Positions 36,413-47,962 of a DNA stretch of 64,000 nt are shown here, piece by piece; the first letter of the stretch is position 1, and every line of letters begins with the position of its first letter. Made by a program: the position numbers and the translations under genes. The stretch is taken from NCBI GenBank assembly GCA_027924645.1, contig BSBN01000843.1, positions 372,001-436,000 on the forward strand, given 5' to 3'. Origin of the DNA: Cunninghamia lanceolata. Lineage: Eukaryota; Streptophyta; Pinopsida; Cupressales; Cupressaceae. The notes under the pieces are model-generated. The model saw nothing but the letters and a program-made list of their open reading frames with translations. It was not told the DNA's origin and searched no databases.

Positions 36413-37056
36413 AAAGTGAGCTCTGGCTCAGGGGGAGACACAAAGAAAACCTTGTTCCCCCAGCCAGTCAATTGGTGCTGGAACTGGCACAAGAAGAGTT
36501 GCGGATTGAAGGAGTCATAAGGGATATATTCAAACAAATTGTGGTAAAGATTTGAGAGATCTGCAAGAAAATTTAAAAAGTTCAATTCCTTCAGAATTGG
36601 TCCGATTAAGCAAGTCTTCCGGTAAAACAGGTTTCTCACAAGATTGGCCCAGTATGAATCCAAATTGTTATAGCTTGATCTGTGGATACATAAGATGATC
36701 AGAAGGACAAGTGGGTATGATGATTCATCACTAACATCGATCACAAGAGAATCATAATGATCTGGATGAGCTTCTTCCTCCTTGAACAAGGCAAACCAGA
36801 ATAATGTAGGTCGAGCATTTATTGCAATATGATATTAGGGCTTGCAGAGCAATATTAGGGTTTTTCATTAATCACTCATTCATTCTGCACTTAAGAAGAA
36901 ATGAAAAGCGGAGCTCTGCAACAAAATTCCTCAAGTTCATCGAAGATCACTTGCAAAAGTCATTACTTCCAAAGATCAATCCAACCAACTCCGTGAAACC
37001 GATAGGCGCAAAAGGTATTTTCCATTTTCAAATATCTCACTGCAAATCTCTTGATA
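36413..37056 (+). other. Spacer between the two genes of the pol-less element
   Basis: No convincing frame is seen. GGCTCAGGGGGAGA at about 36426-36440 resembles a PPT-like tract. This is where pol would be in a full element, and the sequence may hold remnants flanking a pol deletion. Confidence 0.4.
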
Positions 37057-40000
37057 ATGGATACTCCGAATATTGTAAAGATTTCTGATAGACCTCGCCC
37101 TACATTTAAGAAACATCCATACAAATCCTTGGAGGTAGACCCCCTAGGTGCATTTTCCAGTGTTTCGCATGGTGTGTTGCACACCAAAGATATTAGGGTT
37201 TATATACATGCAAATGTTGAAGAGTTTGGGGAATTCAAACTAAGAGATCTATCACAAACAACTGTTAGATGATTCATTTGAGCTCAAACCCCAATACATA
37301 GGCCTCCGGAACAAGCACTTTGCATAATACATACATTTCCCCTGTTTTATGGAGGATGAATGGGTTAGGTACATTTTGAGCAGAATACATGACAATTTCA
37401 TGTGGTTAAATGGACCATTCAAGATCACTAAAGATGCCATTAGGGTAGTTACCGGACTACACTCATTTGGTGGGATTCCTGTTCTTAAATCTGTAAAGAA
37501 CCAAACTGTGAGTGAGGCTACCGGATCTAAGTTTGACAAAAGAGCAATGACAGTAGATGACATCACTGATCCAGATGTCAAGTTTTCTTCTATGATCATT
37601 GGATATAAGATATATCATTCTAGCAGAGAAAATTCTATACCTAGAACTGCCAACTATACCGCTTATGAAATGCTAAGAAAGGATGCAGACTATGATCTTT
37701 GCCAGCTTCTCTTGAACCAACTCATGGAGAATCTGCAAAAAATAAAGAAAGATAAAAAGAATTCATTCAAGTATGGTGGATTGATATTGTGCTTATTCTT
37801 CTACTTTATGAATGAGCTTCCTGGATCTAATGGCTGGGTATGGGAGAATGATAGACCAGTAGCTATCCAAGTCAGGGATTATTTACATGGACTTGGTGAC
37901 AACAAAGCACAAAATACAGCTCTGTGGGGATATTTCAAGAACTTTCAGAACATGATGCAAGCAAGAGAAAGGATTCCCCAATCTCTTGTTGAGAAATACA
38001 AAGACACAATTTGCTTTATGGTAGAGACTGATTAGTGCCTAATGGAGGTAGTAGAACCAAGGACAGTCTGGATCATGCCCATGGGGTATGAAGTTGATGA
38101 ACAGATTGTGGAGCTACATGTTCAACACATGCAAAGCCAGCCTAAAGATCCAAAAGCAGAAAGGTTTGGAACCTTTGAGGAGCTGAGTATAAAAATCCAT
38201 ATTGAACTCAGAGAACCAGAGATCAAGAGGAAGGTGAGAAAAGAAGTAGAAAATATTGCTCAAGGCCTTGGCATCTCAAAGGAGGCACTTGATGCCCACA
38301 AGAAAAGAATGGAAAGGGCTGAGGAAGAGAAGAAAGAGGTAGAAAAGCAAAGCAAGGAAAGTACTCTGATAGAAACCTCCACCCGGACTAGATCATCAAA
38401 GAGATTTGCACCTGTCATAGCCAAAAGCTTAAGAACATCAAAACCAAAAGTCCAGGCATCCGGCAAAAGAGAGAAAAGATCAAAGACAAAAGCCACAAGG
38501 GCTTATGCAAGTCAAAGGGATGAAGAGGAAACTGAATCAGATGAGGAGATCAGGAAACTAAAGAAGAAGAAGAAATCATCCGGTCAAGGCGAAGAAGAGA
38601 AGGAAGAGGAATTTGTTGAAAAACCTACTCTCTCCTTAGATGATGTAGTAAAAGCAGTCACTGTGGATGGCAACCTACAACCCTTAACAAAATTCTATGA
38701 TGATTACAATGAGGCTGACCAAAAGATCCTGCAAGAAGCTACAATCAGGTATCTGAACATATACAATAAGGCTTTCATTGAGATTATATCTCTAATTCCT
38801 AAGAGCCTAGAAAAGGAGTTAGAAATAAGAAAAAACAATGCCATGGCAAAAGACATTGAGATCCGGGAACAGATAGCTATTCAGCTATATCCTTCAATCG
38901 ATCCCAAAACAATGAATATGATATTCAAGGATTGCAAGGATGGTTCAAGAGCAAAGCAAGGATGAATCAACTCATGCTTGGTGAGACCAACAAGGTAGCC
39001 AAGGACACTGAAGAGATTCTCCAGAAAACCTTCAAAAGATTTAATCTTCCTATCATAGAGGACTTGGGTACTGATCCCTCCACCACAAATGTTGCAGAAG
39101 AAACTCCTAAGAAAATGTCAGAAGAGGTGGGCCCCGAATAGACTAACATTTCCTCTCTGGTTTCCCCTACAGTCTCCGGATCTAAAGGAGAAGAAAAATC
39201 ACAGGAGAAAGAAGTGGAGGTAAAAGAAAAAGAAGATGACAGTGCGAAGACCTCAACAGAAAAGACCACAACTGCTAGTGGTGAGAATGTAGGAGGAAAG
39301 AAAACTCCAAAGGACAACTCTAAGGTTGCAGAAGAGAAGAAACATCTGTCTCCGGCAAGAGATACTACACAAACTGTTCAAGAATTCTTAACAAAAGCCA
39401 CTATAGAAATTGATGAACCGGACCTACTAAAAGGACCATTAGATTTTGACTCCTTGTCACCGGTGCAAACAATGAAAATAGCCTCATTTGCAAATGAGAA
39501 AGTCAAAGAGAAACTACTGAAATCTAACATGGAAGACTATGAGCTTATGGAGGTAGCATTCGGAGTGCTGGAAAAGATCATGCCATCTTTTCAGAAGGAT
39601 CCCACAGCCTCCTCTTCCAGTAATCTCAAAACCTTAGTCAGCAGTGTTAGTACACATTTTGATTCTCTAGAAAAATCAGCTAAAGAAAAGGTTTGGAAGG
39701 AGTTTTTGGATAAAAGATTCTCTGAGGTACAGGGTTTGATTATTAATGATAGAAGAAACATGAATATTGGAATAAAGAGCCTAGAAAACGCTCTTAAAGA
39801 TGGAGGAGAAATGTAAAATTTTGTTTATCATGGTCCAAAGTAACACTGGACATTGAGAAGAAAATAAAAGAACAGGAGGATAAACTATCAAACCTATCAA
39901 AGAATTTTGATTCTCTCTCTTCCTCTATAACAAATCAAGAATGTCAGACTATCGCAATCTTGAGTGAAATCAAGAAATTGGAGAAGGAAAGGAAAAATAG

Positions 40001-40241
40001 AATAAGCAGGTTGAGTGAGCTCGAGGGGTTAATTGTCCCTAAGCCAGAGGCCATGCATGAGGCCATAACAGAAGTCCAAATTACAGCCTAGACCAATGAT
40101 CCGACAGATCTAAAAAGGGCAGATGTGTTTGCATTCCTGTTAAGTGGGCATATCTCAATTTTGGACAGGATGAAGCAGAGTTGGGCGACAGAAGTTGTAC
40201 AGTTGAAGAACACTTTTGCAGACATACTTAAGTATATGTAA
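37057..40241 (+). pseudogene. Orphan frame 3: non-autonomous-element protein
   Basis: The ATG at 37057 (MDTPNIVKISDRP) opens a frame of about 1,060 codons needing three small indels (near 37255, 38950 and 39810). The N-terminal 330 residues look globular, with NFMWLNGPFKITKDAIRVVT, a GLHSFGGIPVL block and KYGGLILCLFFYFMNELPG. A Lys/Glu/Ser-rich middle spans 38280-38620 and 39140-39370. The C-terminal part (39390-40238) is helical and ends before TAA. Stops near 38033, 39139 and 40088 are TAG, and one near 37330 is TAA, all fitting Gln codons. It lies where an envelope-like third gene would lie in some Copia elements, but I see no signal peptide or clear fusion protein. Function unknown. Confidence 0.7.
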
Positions 40242-40326
40242 GTACAACTTGTATATATATACTTATGTGGCTAAATATAGTTAATTTTTTTTAAATTTTG
40301 GTATGCGGACCCTACCCTTTGCCATT

Positions 40327-40487
40327 GATGTCAAAGGGGGAGTGAGGAGCAGTGAAAAATGAGGAATCCAACTAAGGGGGAGCTCCAAAAAATGTATATA
40401 AAGACAGAGCATCAGCCAAGGGGGAGCATAGTGTAAACACTTAGTCATTTTTCACTAAGTGTTGCCATTAATGCCAAAGGGGGAGAT
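40327..40487 (+). promoter_or_regulatory. Multiplied polypurine tracts before the 3' LTR
   Basis: Four AAGGGGGAG tracts occur at about 40333, 40373, 40419 and 40476. The last (AAAGGGGGAGA) abuts the LTR and would be the working primer. The first and last share the context ATG(T/C)CAAAGGGGGAG. Multiple tracts of this sort are reported for Sirevirus-type Copia elements. Confidence 0.8.
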
Positions 40488-41548
40488 TGTTGCCAAGAGA
40501 CACTATATGGATTCATGATTGTTGTCATTGATGGCAACAAAGTTCATCCCACACATCCGCAGGACATGGTGTGTCTCTACCGGAAGTCAGAATGAAGATT
40601 GTTGAGGTCCGGTAAACAAGAATAGAGCTTGTGGCAAGGTCCGACAGACAGGTCCGGATCTCTCAGAGGAAGTATCTTGGTGAAGTGCAGATTTTGGAAA
40701 GTCAAGAGGACTACCTTGAGTAATAGATTCCAAGGATTTAGCCTCCGGTGATGGACAAGGAAAAAGATATGAATAGTTGAGTACCGGATTCCTGAGTGAC
40801 AGTGTGAACAGAGGAAGAACTGACTAACATAACATCAGATTACTTTCTGGATGTGTTACTGATGGTGGTAAAGGTTATGAAGGCATGAATCATGTTTGGC
40901 CGACATGATTAATGATTTCTACAAGCATATACTTGATTCGCATTACTTGATGTGCAAGGATTTAGCCGACAGAAGGTGCCGACTAGAAAGATAATGAAAT
41001 CACTTGTGCGGATATATATATAGGATGGATTTAGTTGTGAGAAGTGTTGTGGTGACATGTGAAATGTGAATAAAAGCAGAGCAGAGTAGAAATAGTTAGG
41101 AAGGTCTGGTATGTGAAAGGAAAGCAGCATAAGAGAAGAGGAAAGATGAAGTGCAGCAGATCAGTGTACTAAGCCTAACCGGAACTGAACTCCAGCATAT
41201 GTGGATGCTACCAATCAGTTCAAGTATTGTATAACACTCTTTTGTAGACAGTGTGTCTCTTGTAGGCAGTGTGCCTCCTTGTGAGCAGTGTGCTCAGGCA
41301 GTGAGCCCTAATTGGCAAGTGTCATTTTGTAATTCCTTATTCTTCTAACAGAGAATAATCTTTGGGTTAATCACACCGTGGTTTTATCCCTTAATAGGGT
41401 TTCCACGTCAAAAATATTGTGTCATGTGTATCTCCATTTCATGGTTATGTTTGCTTGTTTGAATTAATGCTGCATTAATTAATAAGAAAGTTCAGAAAGA
41501 AGAAATAATTTGGATAACTGATTCACCACCCCCTCTCAGTTATCAACA
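40488..41548 (+). repeat. 3' LTR of the pol-less element
   Basis: Direct repeat of 34077-35165. The TATA-like run is at 41010-41024 and the hairpin ladder at 41246-41320, where the first hairpin is perfect (AGACAGTGTGTCT) while the 5' copy has one mismatch. Confidence 0.93.
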
Positions 41549-41553
41549 GGACC

Positions 41554-42169
41554 CATGGTGACTAATCGGCCTATTACATCCTACTCATCATTCCTTATGA
41601 ATGGAAATATTAGATAGAAATGATAGTTATGATGAACATGATATAATGCATAATGATTATGAGGTTCTAATCCTAGATGGGAAAATAAGAATATGAATTT
41701 GATATTTCTTATGAATTTAATAATATAACTATTATGAGAAAGAATTGAGTTCTAATGTTCTCTTTTTACGAGTTGAAATTATTTGCAAGGTTGCAAAATT
41801 TTTGGCTTGCTAGAAGGGGACATTACTTGATCAAGTACAACATCATAGGAGCTAGGAGGAATTGTGAAGATTCCAATTGAAGACTAAATATATCTCTATT
41901 ACTATTTGTATTTGTAAAACCACTTGTGTATGTGGCAATTTAGCTAATGGCCCAATAGGGTTTGTAGTTATTGACCCGATGCACATTTGGATATTATGAT
42001 GTATTTTAGACTATATTTGATAAATGTTAGTTGATATCCATTCTGATGATCTGTTATTACTTGCATTGGTTTACAACTTGTTATTATAATAATATAAACG
42101 AAAAAAATTCTTGTCACATTTTCTAAGTTGTTACACTTTCAAGATTCACTAGAACCAAGTGGTCTTATG
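41554..42169 (+). repeat. Non-coding sequence with a possible LTR end at 42135
   Basis: AT-rich and non-coding. GTTACA at 42130-42135 inverts the TGTAAC at 24289 and could end the chromovirus A 3' LTR. I see no other feature. Confidence 0.35.
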
Positions 42170-42174
42170 GTATG

Positions 42175-42463
42175 TGTTACACATATGGTTCCTAAGGTTG
42201 TCATCGATGTCTTGACACTATCACTAGGTTGTCATTGATGTCAACACTATCATGGATGTGTGATGGTGTTCATGGTTGGATGTCATGCCCTATCCAACAT
42301 AGAAGGCATAATTCAAGGTTGGATGTCATGTTGAATATAATGAGATTACTAAAGTTCATGGTTGGATGTCATGCCTTGATCAATGTAGAGTTGAGTATGA
42401 AGACATATTAATATGGGAATTAGAATCACTAAGATGATAAAATGTGTTGTTGACAAACTGAGT
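42175..42463 (+). repeat. 5' LTR of Copia B, left part
   Basis: Matches 53903 onward until the gag-protease element interrupts it at 42464. A 43-base unit containing GTTCATGGTTGGATGTCATG repeats three times (starts 42268, 42311, 42354). A local duplication of about 32 bases near the start (GGTTGTCATnGATGTC) is absent from the 3' LTR. Confidence 0.93.
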
Positions 42464-44092
42464 TGGTGCAGTGTACCTAGAGAAATCTTTAAGTCAATTT
42501 TTTATAAATTTGTTTGTTAAAAGGCAAAATGAGTTTCAAAAAATAAATGTAATAGAGCCTTTGATAGGCATAGTCAGTTAGTGGAGGATGATTTTAGTCA
42601 TTTCATATAGTGGAGATCAAATATAGGTAGTTTTCCTTAATGGTCTGCAATCATCAAGAGTATGACAGTCTGTATATAGTAAAGCAGTTTTTAGTAAAAA
42701 GATGACAGTGTGAGGCTAAATATAGCCTTTCCCATGATGGGAATGAAGTTTCAAGACTATAAAAAATTGAAAATTATTTGTAAAAGGAGTGGTGGTCGAA
42801 TATTATAATGGAGATGAAGTTTAAACAAAAGGAAATGAAAAAGATTATAGTTTGATATCCCTAACTATGTTTTTCTGTATTTCTGTTGTTCCCTCCTCTC
42901 TCCCATGGCCGTACAATACTGTCATGCACTCTAATTCATGGAATGTTAAAATAGATTTATTTACCTTTGTTTTAGGCCATGTTGCAAGGATTTTAATGGA
43001 GATTTAAACACTTTCCAAATGGTTTTACTAAAACTACTCTGTTTTACAGTTTATCACTATCTTTTTGTTGTTCCAACATTAAGAATGAGGCCGTACAGTA
43101 CCTTCAATAGGGAAAGTGATTTAAATTAGTTGGGGAACCATTCAACCTTTCATTTTGAATCAATTTTTAAGGATTCTCATTTGCTTAGGAGGACTTGATC
43201 ATTGTTTTTGTGCAGGCTGCTCTCTAACCCTTGTTTTAAGGGTTTTAGAGAGGTTTTGGTTTTCCTATCCCATTTGAATGTGTTAGGACCCAAAAATGGG
43301 TGGGATGAGCTTAGGATGATGTAATTTCTAATGGGTTTTGTGTGCAGGGGCAAGGGGTGAGCATAAGTTGAAGTTTGGAACCTTTGAGGGCCCATTACAC
43401 CTTGTTTTGGCCAACTAGCATATTGAAGTGAAGATTTGATCATCAAATGAGTTGAATTGATCTTGGAACCATTAAACCTCTTAAATTGGTCTATTTAGAA
43501 TTTTTTTAGGCTCATAAAAGTGAAATTTTGTTTGTGGGCTTGAGATTTTATGCACTTCCTTTGTAAAAGTGGGCTAATTAGGCCTTTATGACAACAGGAA
43601 CATTCAAAATTTGAGGTGTATGTTACAAAAAAACCTACCTTGGATGTTTAGTATGTTGTGTAACTCCATAATAGGTACTCAAAAATGTATTTTTTTTGTG
43701 GGTTTGTCATGTCTGTTGAAAGTTATGCTCCAAAAACCTTGAAAACAGGGATACAAGGAGATAGGTCAGCCTATGAAGGAAATGGTACAAGGAGGTACCT
43801 TCTGAGAAATTTGTTAGTTTTGTAAGCTTGGGACAGTAAAACCTAGAAGATCTAGGGTCCCTATGATGTTTGGGAAAGCTCCCATGTATGCAAACCCAAA
43901 GATGGTGTTATTATGTAGTGTTGAATCCATGGAGAATAAGTGGATAGTCATGTCCAGTTTGAAATCAAATGTTGTAGTTTGGTCCACTAAGGCTTGGAAG
44001 AGTTGTTTTTTCCCTACCATCCCCTGTGTCCTCTTCCTCTTGTGTTTTTATTTTGATCCCTTTGTGGTCTTTTTTTAGTTGCCTCTGCATCA
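42464..44092 (+). repeat. 5' LTR of the gag-protease element
   Basis: Direct repeat of 46327-47957. The left end follows the TGAGT duplication and the right end lies three bases before the primer site. I see no coding frame. Confidence 0.93.
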
Positions 44093-44095
44093 AAT

Positions 44096-44107
44096 TGGCA
44101 TCAGAGC
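44096..44107 (+). promoter_or_regulatory. Primer-binding site of the gag-protease element
   Basis: TGGCATCAGAGC, one base different from the initiator-Met type, follows the LTR after AAT. Confidence 0.85.
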
Positions 44108-44159
44108 ACAGTTAGTAGATTGGTTGTGATTGAGAAGTGTTAAGAGGCAGTTTGACAAA

Positions 44160-45293
44160 ATGCCTCCAAGAGTGAGAAACATGGCTCAAGAGATGAATGA
44201 GATGAAGAAGAAGCATGCCAGAGAGTTGAGGGAGCTTAAGGAAAGAATGGCTACCCTAGAAAAAAATCAGAGAAGTGGAGTGGTTCTAGGTGAAGAGATT
44301 GAGTCCGAGGAAGAAGAGTTGGACCCTGAGGATCAAAGGATGGAAAAGTTACTAAGGGAAATAAAATAAGACGAGCAAAAAATAAAGATAGATGTGCCAA
44401 AGTTTGGAGGAAGCCTGAATGATGAAGAGTTGCTAGATTGGATAGCAACATTAGACAACCACTTTGAGTGTGAAGAAGTTCCTGAGGATCAGAAAGTGAA
44501 GATTGCAAAGACCAAGCTGATAGGTCATGCTTTGTTATGGTGGGATTATCAGAAAACATAGAGGAGAAAGCAAGGAAAGGCAAAAATTGTTTCATGGGAC
44601 AAGATGGTAGAAAAAATCAAAGGTAAATTATTGCCTAAAGATTATGAAGTTCAAATGTTTAAGAAGCTTCAAAGTTTAAGACAAAAGGATATGGATGTTA
44701 AGACATACATTGAAGAGTTTTATAAGCTGAGTATAAGGTCTGGTCAAAATGAAACTGAAGTGAAAAAGGTTGCTAGGTATATTGGTGGTTTGAGGTTTAA
44801 CATGCAGGATGAACTAGTGCTGGCAAATCCAAGGAGTGTTGAAGACTGTTATTAGATGGCAGTAAGAGTGGAAGAGAAGCTTTAGAGAAGACAAGATAAG
44901 ACAGCCAGAGGTAGAGGCAGAACCTCTAGAGGTAGAGGATCTTTTCAAAACACAAAGCAAGTCAGTGAAAGTCAAGAAGACATGAACAAGGCACAAGGAC
45001 AAGGTGCTAATTTCAAACAAGGACAAAGTGTAGATTTCAGAGGTAGAGGTTCTAGAGGAAGATTTGGTGGTGGAAGAAGTGCAAATACCTTTGTAGGTAA
45101 GTGTTATAATTGTCAAGAGTTTGGGCACCCAACATATAAGTGTCCTGAGAAACAAAAATTTTTAAGTGATGGTGAGAGGAAGAATGAGAGGAGGACTCAA
45201 TTAGTCCAAGAAGAAGAGTGTGGTAGTTCTAGTTACACAAGGTGTGATGCTGAAGTAGGAGAAGCATTGATGTTGAGAGAAAGACACTACTGA
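44160..45293 (+). pseudogene. Gag of the gag-protease element
   Basis: The ATG at 44160 (MPPRVRNMAQEMNEMKKKHA) opens a charged helical start, then the gypsy capsid region: PKFGGSLNDEELLDWIATLD, a LWWDYQ block and KKLQSLRQKDMDVKTYIEEF. An Arg/Gly-rich stretch (44905-45090) precedes one knuckle, CYNCQEFGHPTYKC (about 45103-45144). One frame holds throughout, with stops near 44367, 44560, 44853 and 44883. The Gly/Arg region and knuckle would bind RNA. Relatives are in chromoviruses; a diverged copy lies at 56299. Confidence 0.85.
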
Positions 45294-45373
45294 AGACCTC
45301 TAGGGAGAAGGAGCAGATTCAGAGGAGAGCATTATTTAAGATAACTTGCAAAAGAAAGGATAGGGTATGTAAA

Positions 45374-46093
45374 GTGATAGTGGATTCTAGTTGTACTGAT
45401 AATATGGTGTCAAGTGAGATGGTAGACAAACTGAAATTGAGGAGAGTTCCTAAGGAAATACCCTATAAAGTTTATTGGGTGAGTGATCATCAGTCCATTT
45501 TTGTGACTGAGAAATCTTTAGTTCAGTTTAAGATTGGAGCATATGAGGATAGGGTACTTTGTGACATCCTACCTATGGATTGTTGTCATGTGATACTGGG
45601 AAGACCCTGGCAATTTGACAGATTTGCAGTCTATGATGGAAGAGCTAATACCTTCACTATCAAGAAGGATGAGAAGACTTTTGTGCTACTACCATTAGAG
45701 GAGAAGTCAAGAACAGCAAAGATGGTTATATTTGGCAAGAAGGAGATAGTGATGTTTGAGGAGAGTGAAAACAAGGAGTGTGCAACCTTTTCAAGGCATA
45801 AAACTATTGAGACAACAAAGAGCAAGTATGAAGATGAGTTGCAGTCTGTTGTAAGGAGAAATATCTTCATGTGGAAGAAGGAAGTGACTGAAAATATGAA
45901 GTGCAAGAGTGTAGAGCCTGTGGTAAGGCAAGAAGTGAGTGAAGGAGTCTTAGTAGGGACAATCATGTGCCTTGTAGTGAAGAGTAGATAGCCAAGAGAA
46001 GCTGGTGCAACAGTTGACAAGATAACAAAGATAGTAAACAAGTTGGATAAAGGTCTAATAGAGGTTGAGAAAGGCAAGGTGACAGTGGTGTAA
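45374..46093 (+). pseudogene. Protease of the gag-protease element
   Basis: The motif IVDSSCTDNMVS has Ser at the Gly of Asp-Ser-Gly, so the active site is altered. The flap and C-terminal parts follow, with CHVILGRPWQFDRFAVYD as the ILGRPW block seen in chromovirus proteases. The frame runs on about 150 residues beyond the protease, crosses a TAG at about 45989 and ends at TAA 46091. That tail shows no RT motif: pol is missing and the 3' LTR starts 230 bases later. Confidence 0.8.
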
Positions 46094-46326
46094 ACAAGAA
46101 TTTGAGAAGATAAGTTTGAGAAGCATAGTCACTGATGAAGATGACAGGGTTAGAGGACCAAGAGTGGGATAGTCCACAAAGAATGCATATGGTCAAACAA
46201 CAAGGAATGTTGGCAAGCATGCCATAGGTAGTGAAGATGGACCTGACGAAGACAAGCATGGAGCAATGAAGGAGAATTTGCAAGAAATTTTCCAAGGGAC
46301 TTGGAAAAGTTTCAAGTTAGGGTGTA

Positions 46327-47957
46327 TGGTGTAGTGCACCTAGAGAAATCTTTAAGTCAAATATTTATAAATTTGTTTGTTAAAAGGAAAAATGAGTTTC
46401 AAAAAATAAATGTAATAGAGCCTTTGATAGGCATAGTCAGTTAGTGGAGGATGATTTTAGTCATTTCATATAGTGTAGATCAAATATAGGTAGTTTTCCT
46501 TAATGGTCTGCAGTCATCAAGAGTATGACAATCTATATATAGTAAAAGCAATTTTTAGTAAAAAGCTAATAGTGTGATGCTAAATATAGCCTTTCCCATG
46601 ATGAGAATGAAGTGTCAAGACTATAAACAATTGAAAATTCTTTGTAAAAGGAGTGGTGGTCGAATATTATAATGGAGATGAAGTTTAAACAAAAGGAAAT
46701 GAAAACGATTACAGTTTGTTGTCCCTGACTATGTTTTTCTATATTTATGTTGTTCCCTCCTCTCTCCCATGGCCATACAGTACTGTCATGCACTCTCATT
46801 CATGGAATGTTAAAATATATGTATTTACCTTTGTTTTAGACCATGTTTCAAGGATTTTAATGGAGATTTAAGCACTTTCCAAATGGTTTTACTAAAATTG
46901 CCCTGTTTTATAGTTTATCACTATCTTTTTGTTGTTCCAACATTGAGCATGAGGCCGTACAGTACCTTCAATAGGGAAAGTGATTGAAATTGGTTGGGGA
47001 ACCATTCAACCTTTCATTTTGAATCAATTTTGAAAGATTCTCATTTTCTTAGGAGGACTTGATCATTGTTTTTGTGTAGGCTGCTCTCTAACCCTTATTT
47101 TAAGGGTTTTAGAGAGGTTTTGGTTTTCCTGTCCCATTTGACTGTGTTAGGACCCCAAAATAGGTGGGATCAGATTAGGATTGTGTACTTTCTAATGGGT
47201 ATTGTGTGCAGGGGCAAGGGGTAAGCATAAGTTGAAGTTTGGAACCTTTGAGGGCCTATTACACCTTGTTTTGGCCAACTAGCCTAATTGAAGTGAAGAT
47301 TTGATCATCAAATGAGTTGAATTGATCTTGGACCCATTAAACCTCTTAAATTGGTCTATTTAGAATGTTTTTAGTTTCATCAAAGTGGAATTTTGTTTGT
47401 GGGCTTGAGATTTTATGTACTTCCTTTGTAAAAGTGGGCTAATTAGGCCTCTAGGACAACAGGAACATTCAAAATTTGAGGTGTATGTTACAAAAAAACC
47501 TACCTTGGATGTTCAATACATTGTGTAACTCCATAATGGGTACTCAAAAATATTTTTTTTTTGTGGGTTTGTCATGTATTATGAAAGTTATGCTCCAAAA
47601 ACCTTGAAAACAAGGCTACAAGGAGATAGGTCAGCCTATGAAGGAAATGGCATAAGGAAGTACCTTCCGAGAAATTTATTGGTTTTGTAAGCTTGGGAAA
47701 GTCAAAAATAGAAGGTCTAGGGTCCCTAGAATGTTTTGGAAATCTCTTATGTATGCAAACCCAAAGATGGTGTTATTATGTAGTGTTGAATCCATGGAGA
47801 ATAAGTGGACAGTCATGTCCAGTTTGAAATCAAATGTTGTAGTTTGGTCCACTGAGGCCTAGAAGAGTTGTTTTTACCCTACCATCCCCTGTATCCTCTT
47901 CCTCCTATGTAGTTATTTGTGATCCTTTGTGGTTTTTGTGTAGTGAGCTCTGCATCA
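46327..47957 (+). repeat. 3' LTR of the gag-protease element
   Basis: Partner of 42464-44092. The purine tract before it (AGTTAGGGTGTA) is weak, perhaps through mutation. Confidence 0.92.
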
Positions 47958-47962
47958 TGAGT

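Larger units (their letters stand above)
34077..41548 (+). mobile_element. Complete pol-less LTR retrotransposon with an orphan gene
   Basis: LTRs at 34077-35165 (1,089 bp) and 40488-41548 (1,061 bp) begin TGTTG and end ATCAACA. They are flanked by a perfect target duplication GGACC (34072-34076 and 41549-41553). The interior has an initiator-Met-type primer site, a gag-like frame with four zinc knuckles, an orphan frame of about 1,060 codons and a block of polypurine tracts. There is no protease core, RT, RNase H or integrase, so it needs proteins from another element. Its PPT and PBS contexts match Copia B closely. Confidence 0.93.
20768..42135 (+). mobile_element. Chromovirus A (Tekay/Del-like), 5' end lost, 3' LTR disrupted
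   Basis: Coding remnants run in the order gag start, protease end, RT, RNase H, integrase, chromodomain, then the PPT AAGGGGAAGAAGA and an LTR beginning TGTAACATCC at 24289. No 5' LTR or primer-binding site lies upstream. Two complete elements with five-base target duplications sit downstream. If both are removed, the inverted end GTTACA at 42130-42135 (matching TGTAAC) would close an LTR of about 4.4 kb. That right boundary is an inference. Most stops fit CGA to TGA, CAG to TAG or TGG to TAG/TGA. Confidence 0.5.
42464..47957 (+). mobile_element. Non-autonomous gypsy element with gag and protease only
   Basis: LTRs at 42464-44092 (1,629 bp) and 46327-47957 (1,631 bp) begin TGGTGnAGTGnACC and end GCATCA. 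Target duplication TGAGT is perfect (42459-42463 and 47958-47962), and the interrupted site matches the intact LTR near 54160. The 2.2-kb interior carries only gag and protease, with no RT, RNase H or integrase. About 93% of the first 75 LTR bases agree by eye. It inserted into the Copia B 5' LTR and is therefore younger than that element. Confidence 0.94.

Noticed and set aside
36274..36789. Minus-strand frame of 171 codons in the pol-less element
   Set aside because: It overlaps the fourth zinc knuckle region and the spacer on the opposite strand, with no recognisable domain.
37057..40241. Orphan frame 3 as a retroviral-type envelope gene
   Set aside because: Its position would suit an env-like gene, but I see no signal peptide, convincing fusion peptide or C-terminal membrane anchor; the hydrophobic LILCLFFYFMNEL block is internal and short.
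43177..44078. Frames within the LTRs of the gag-protease element
   Set aside because: They lie inside long terminal repeats, differ between the two copies and match no family I know.
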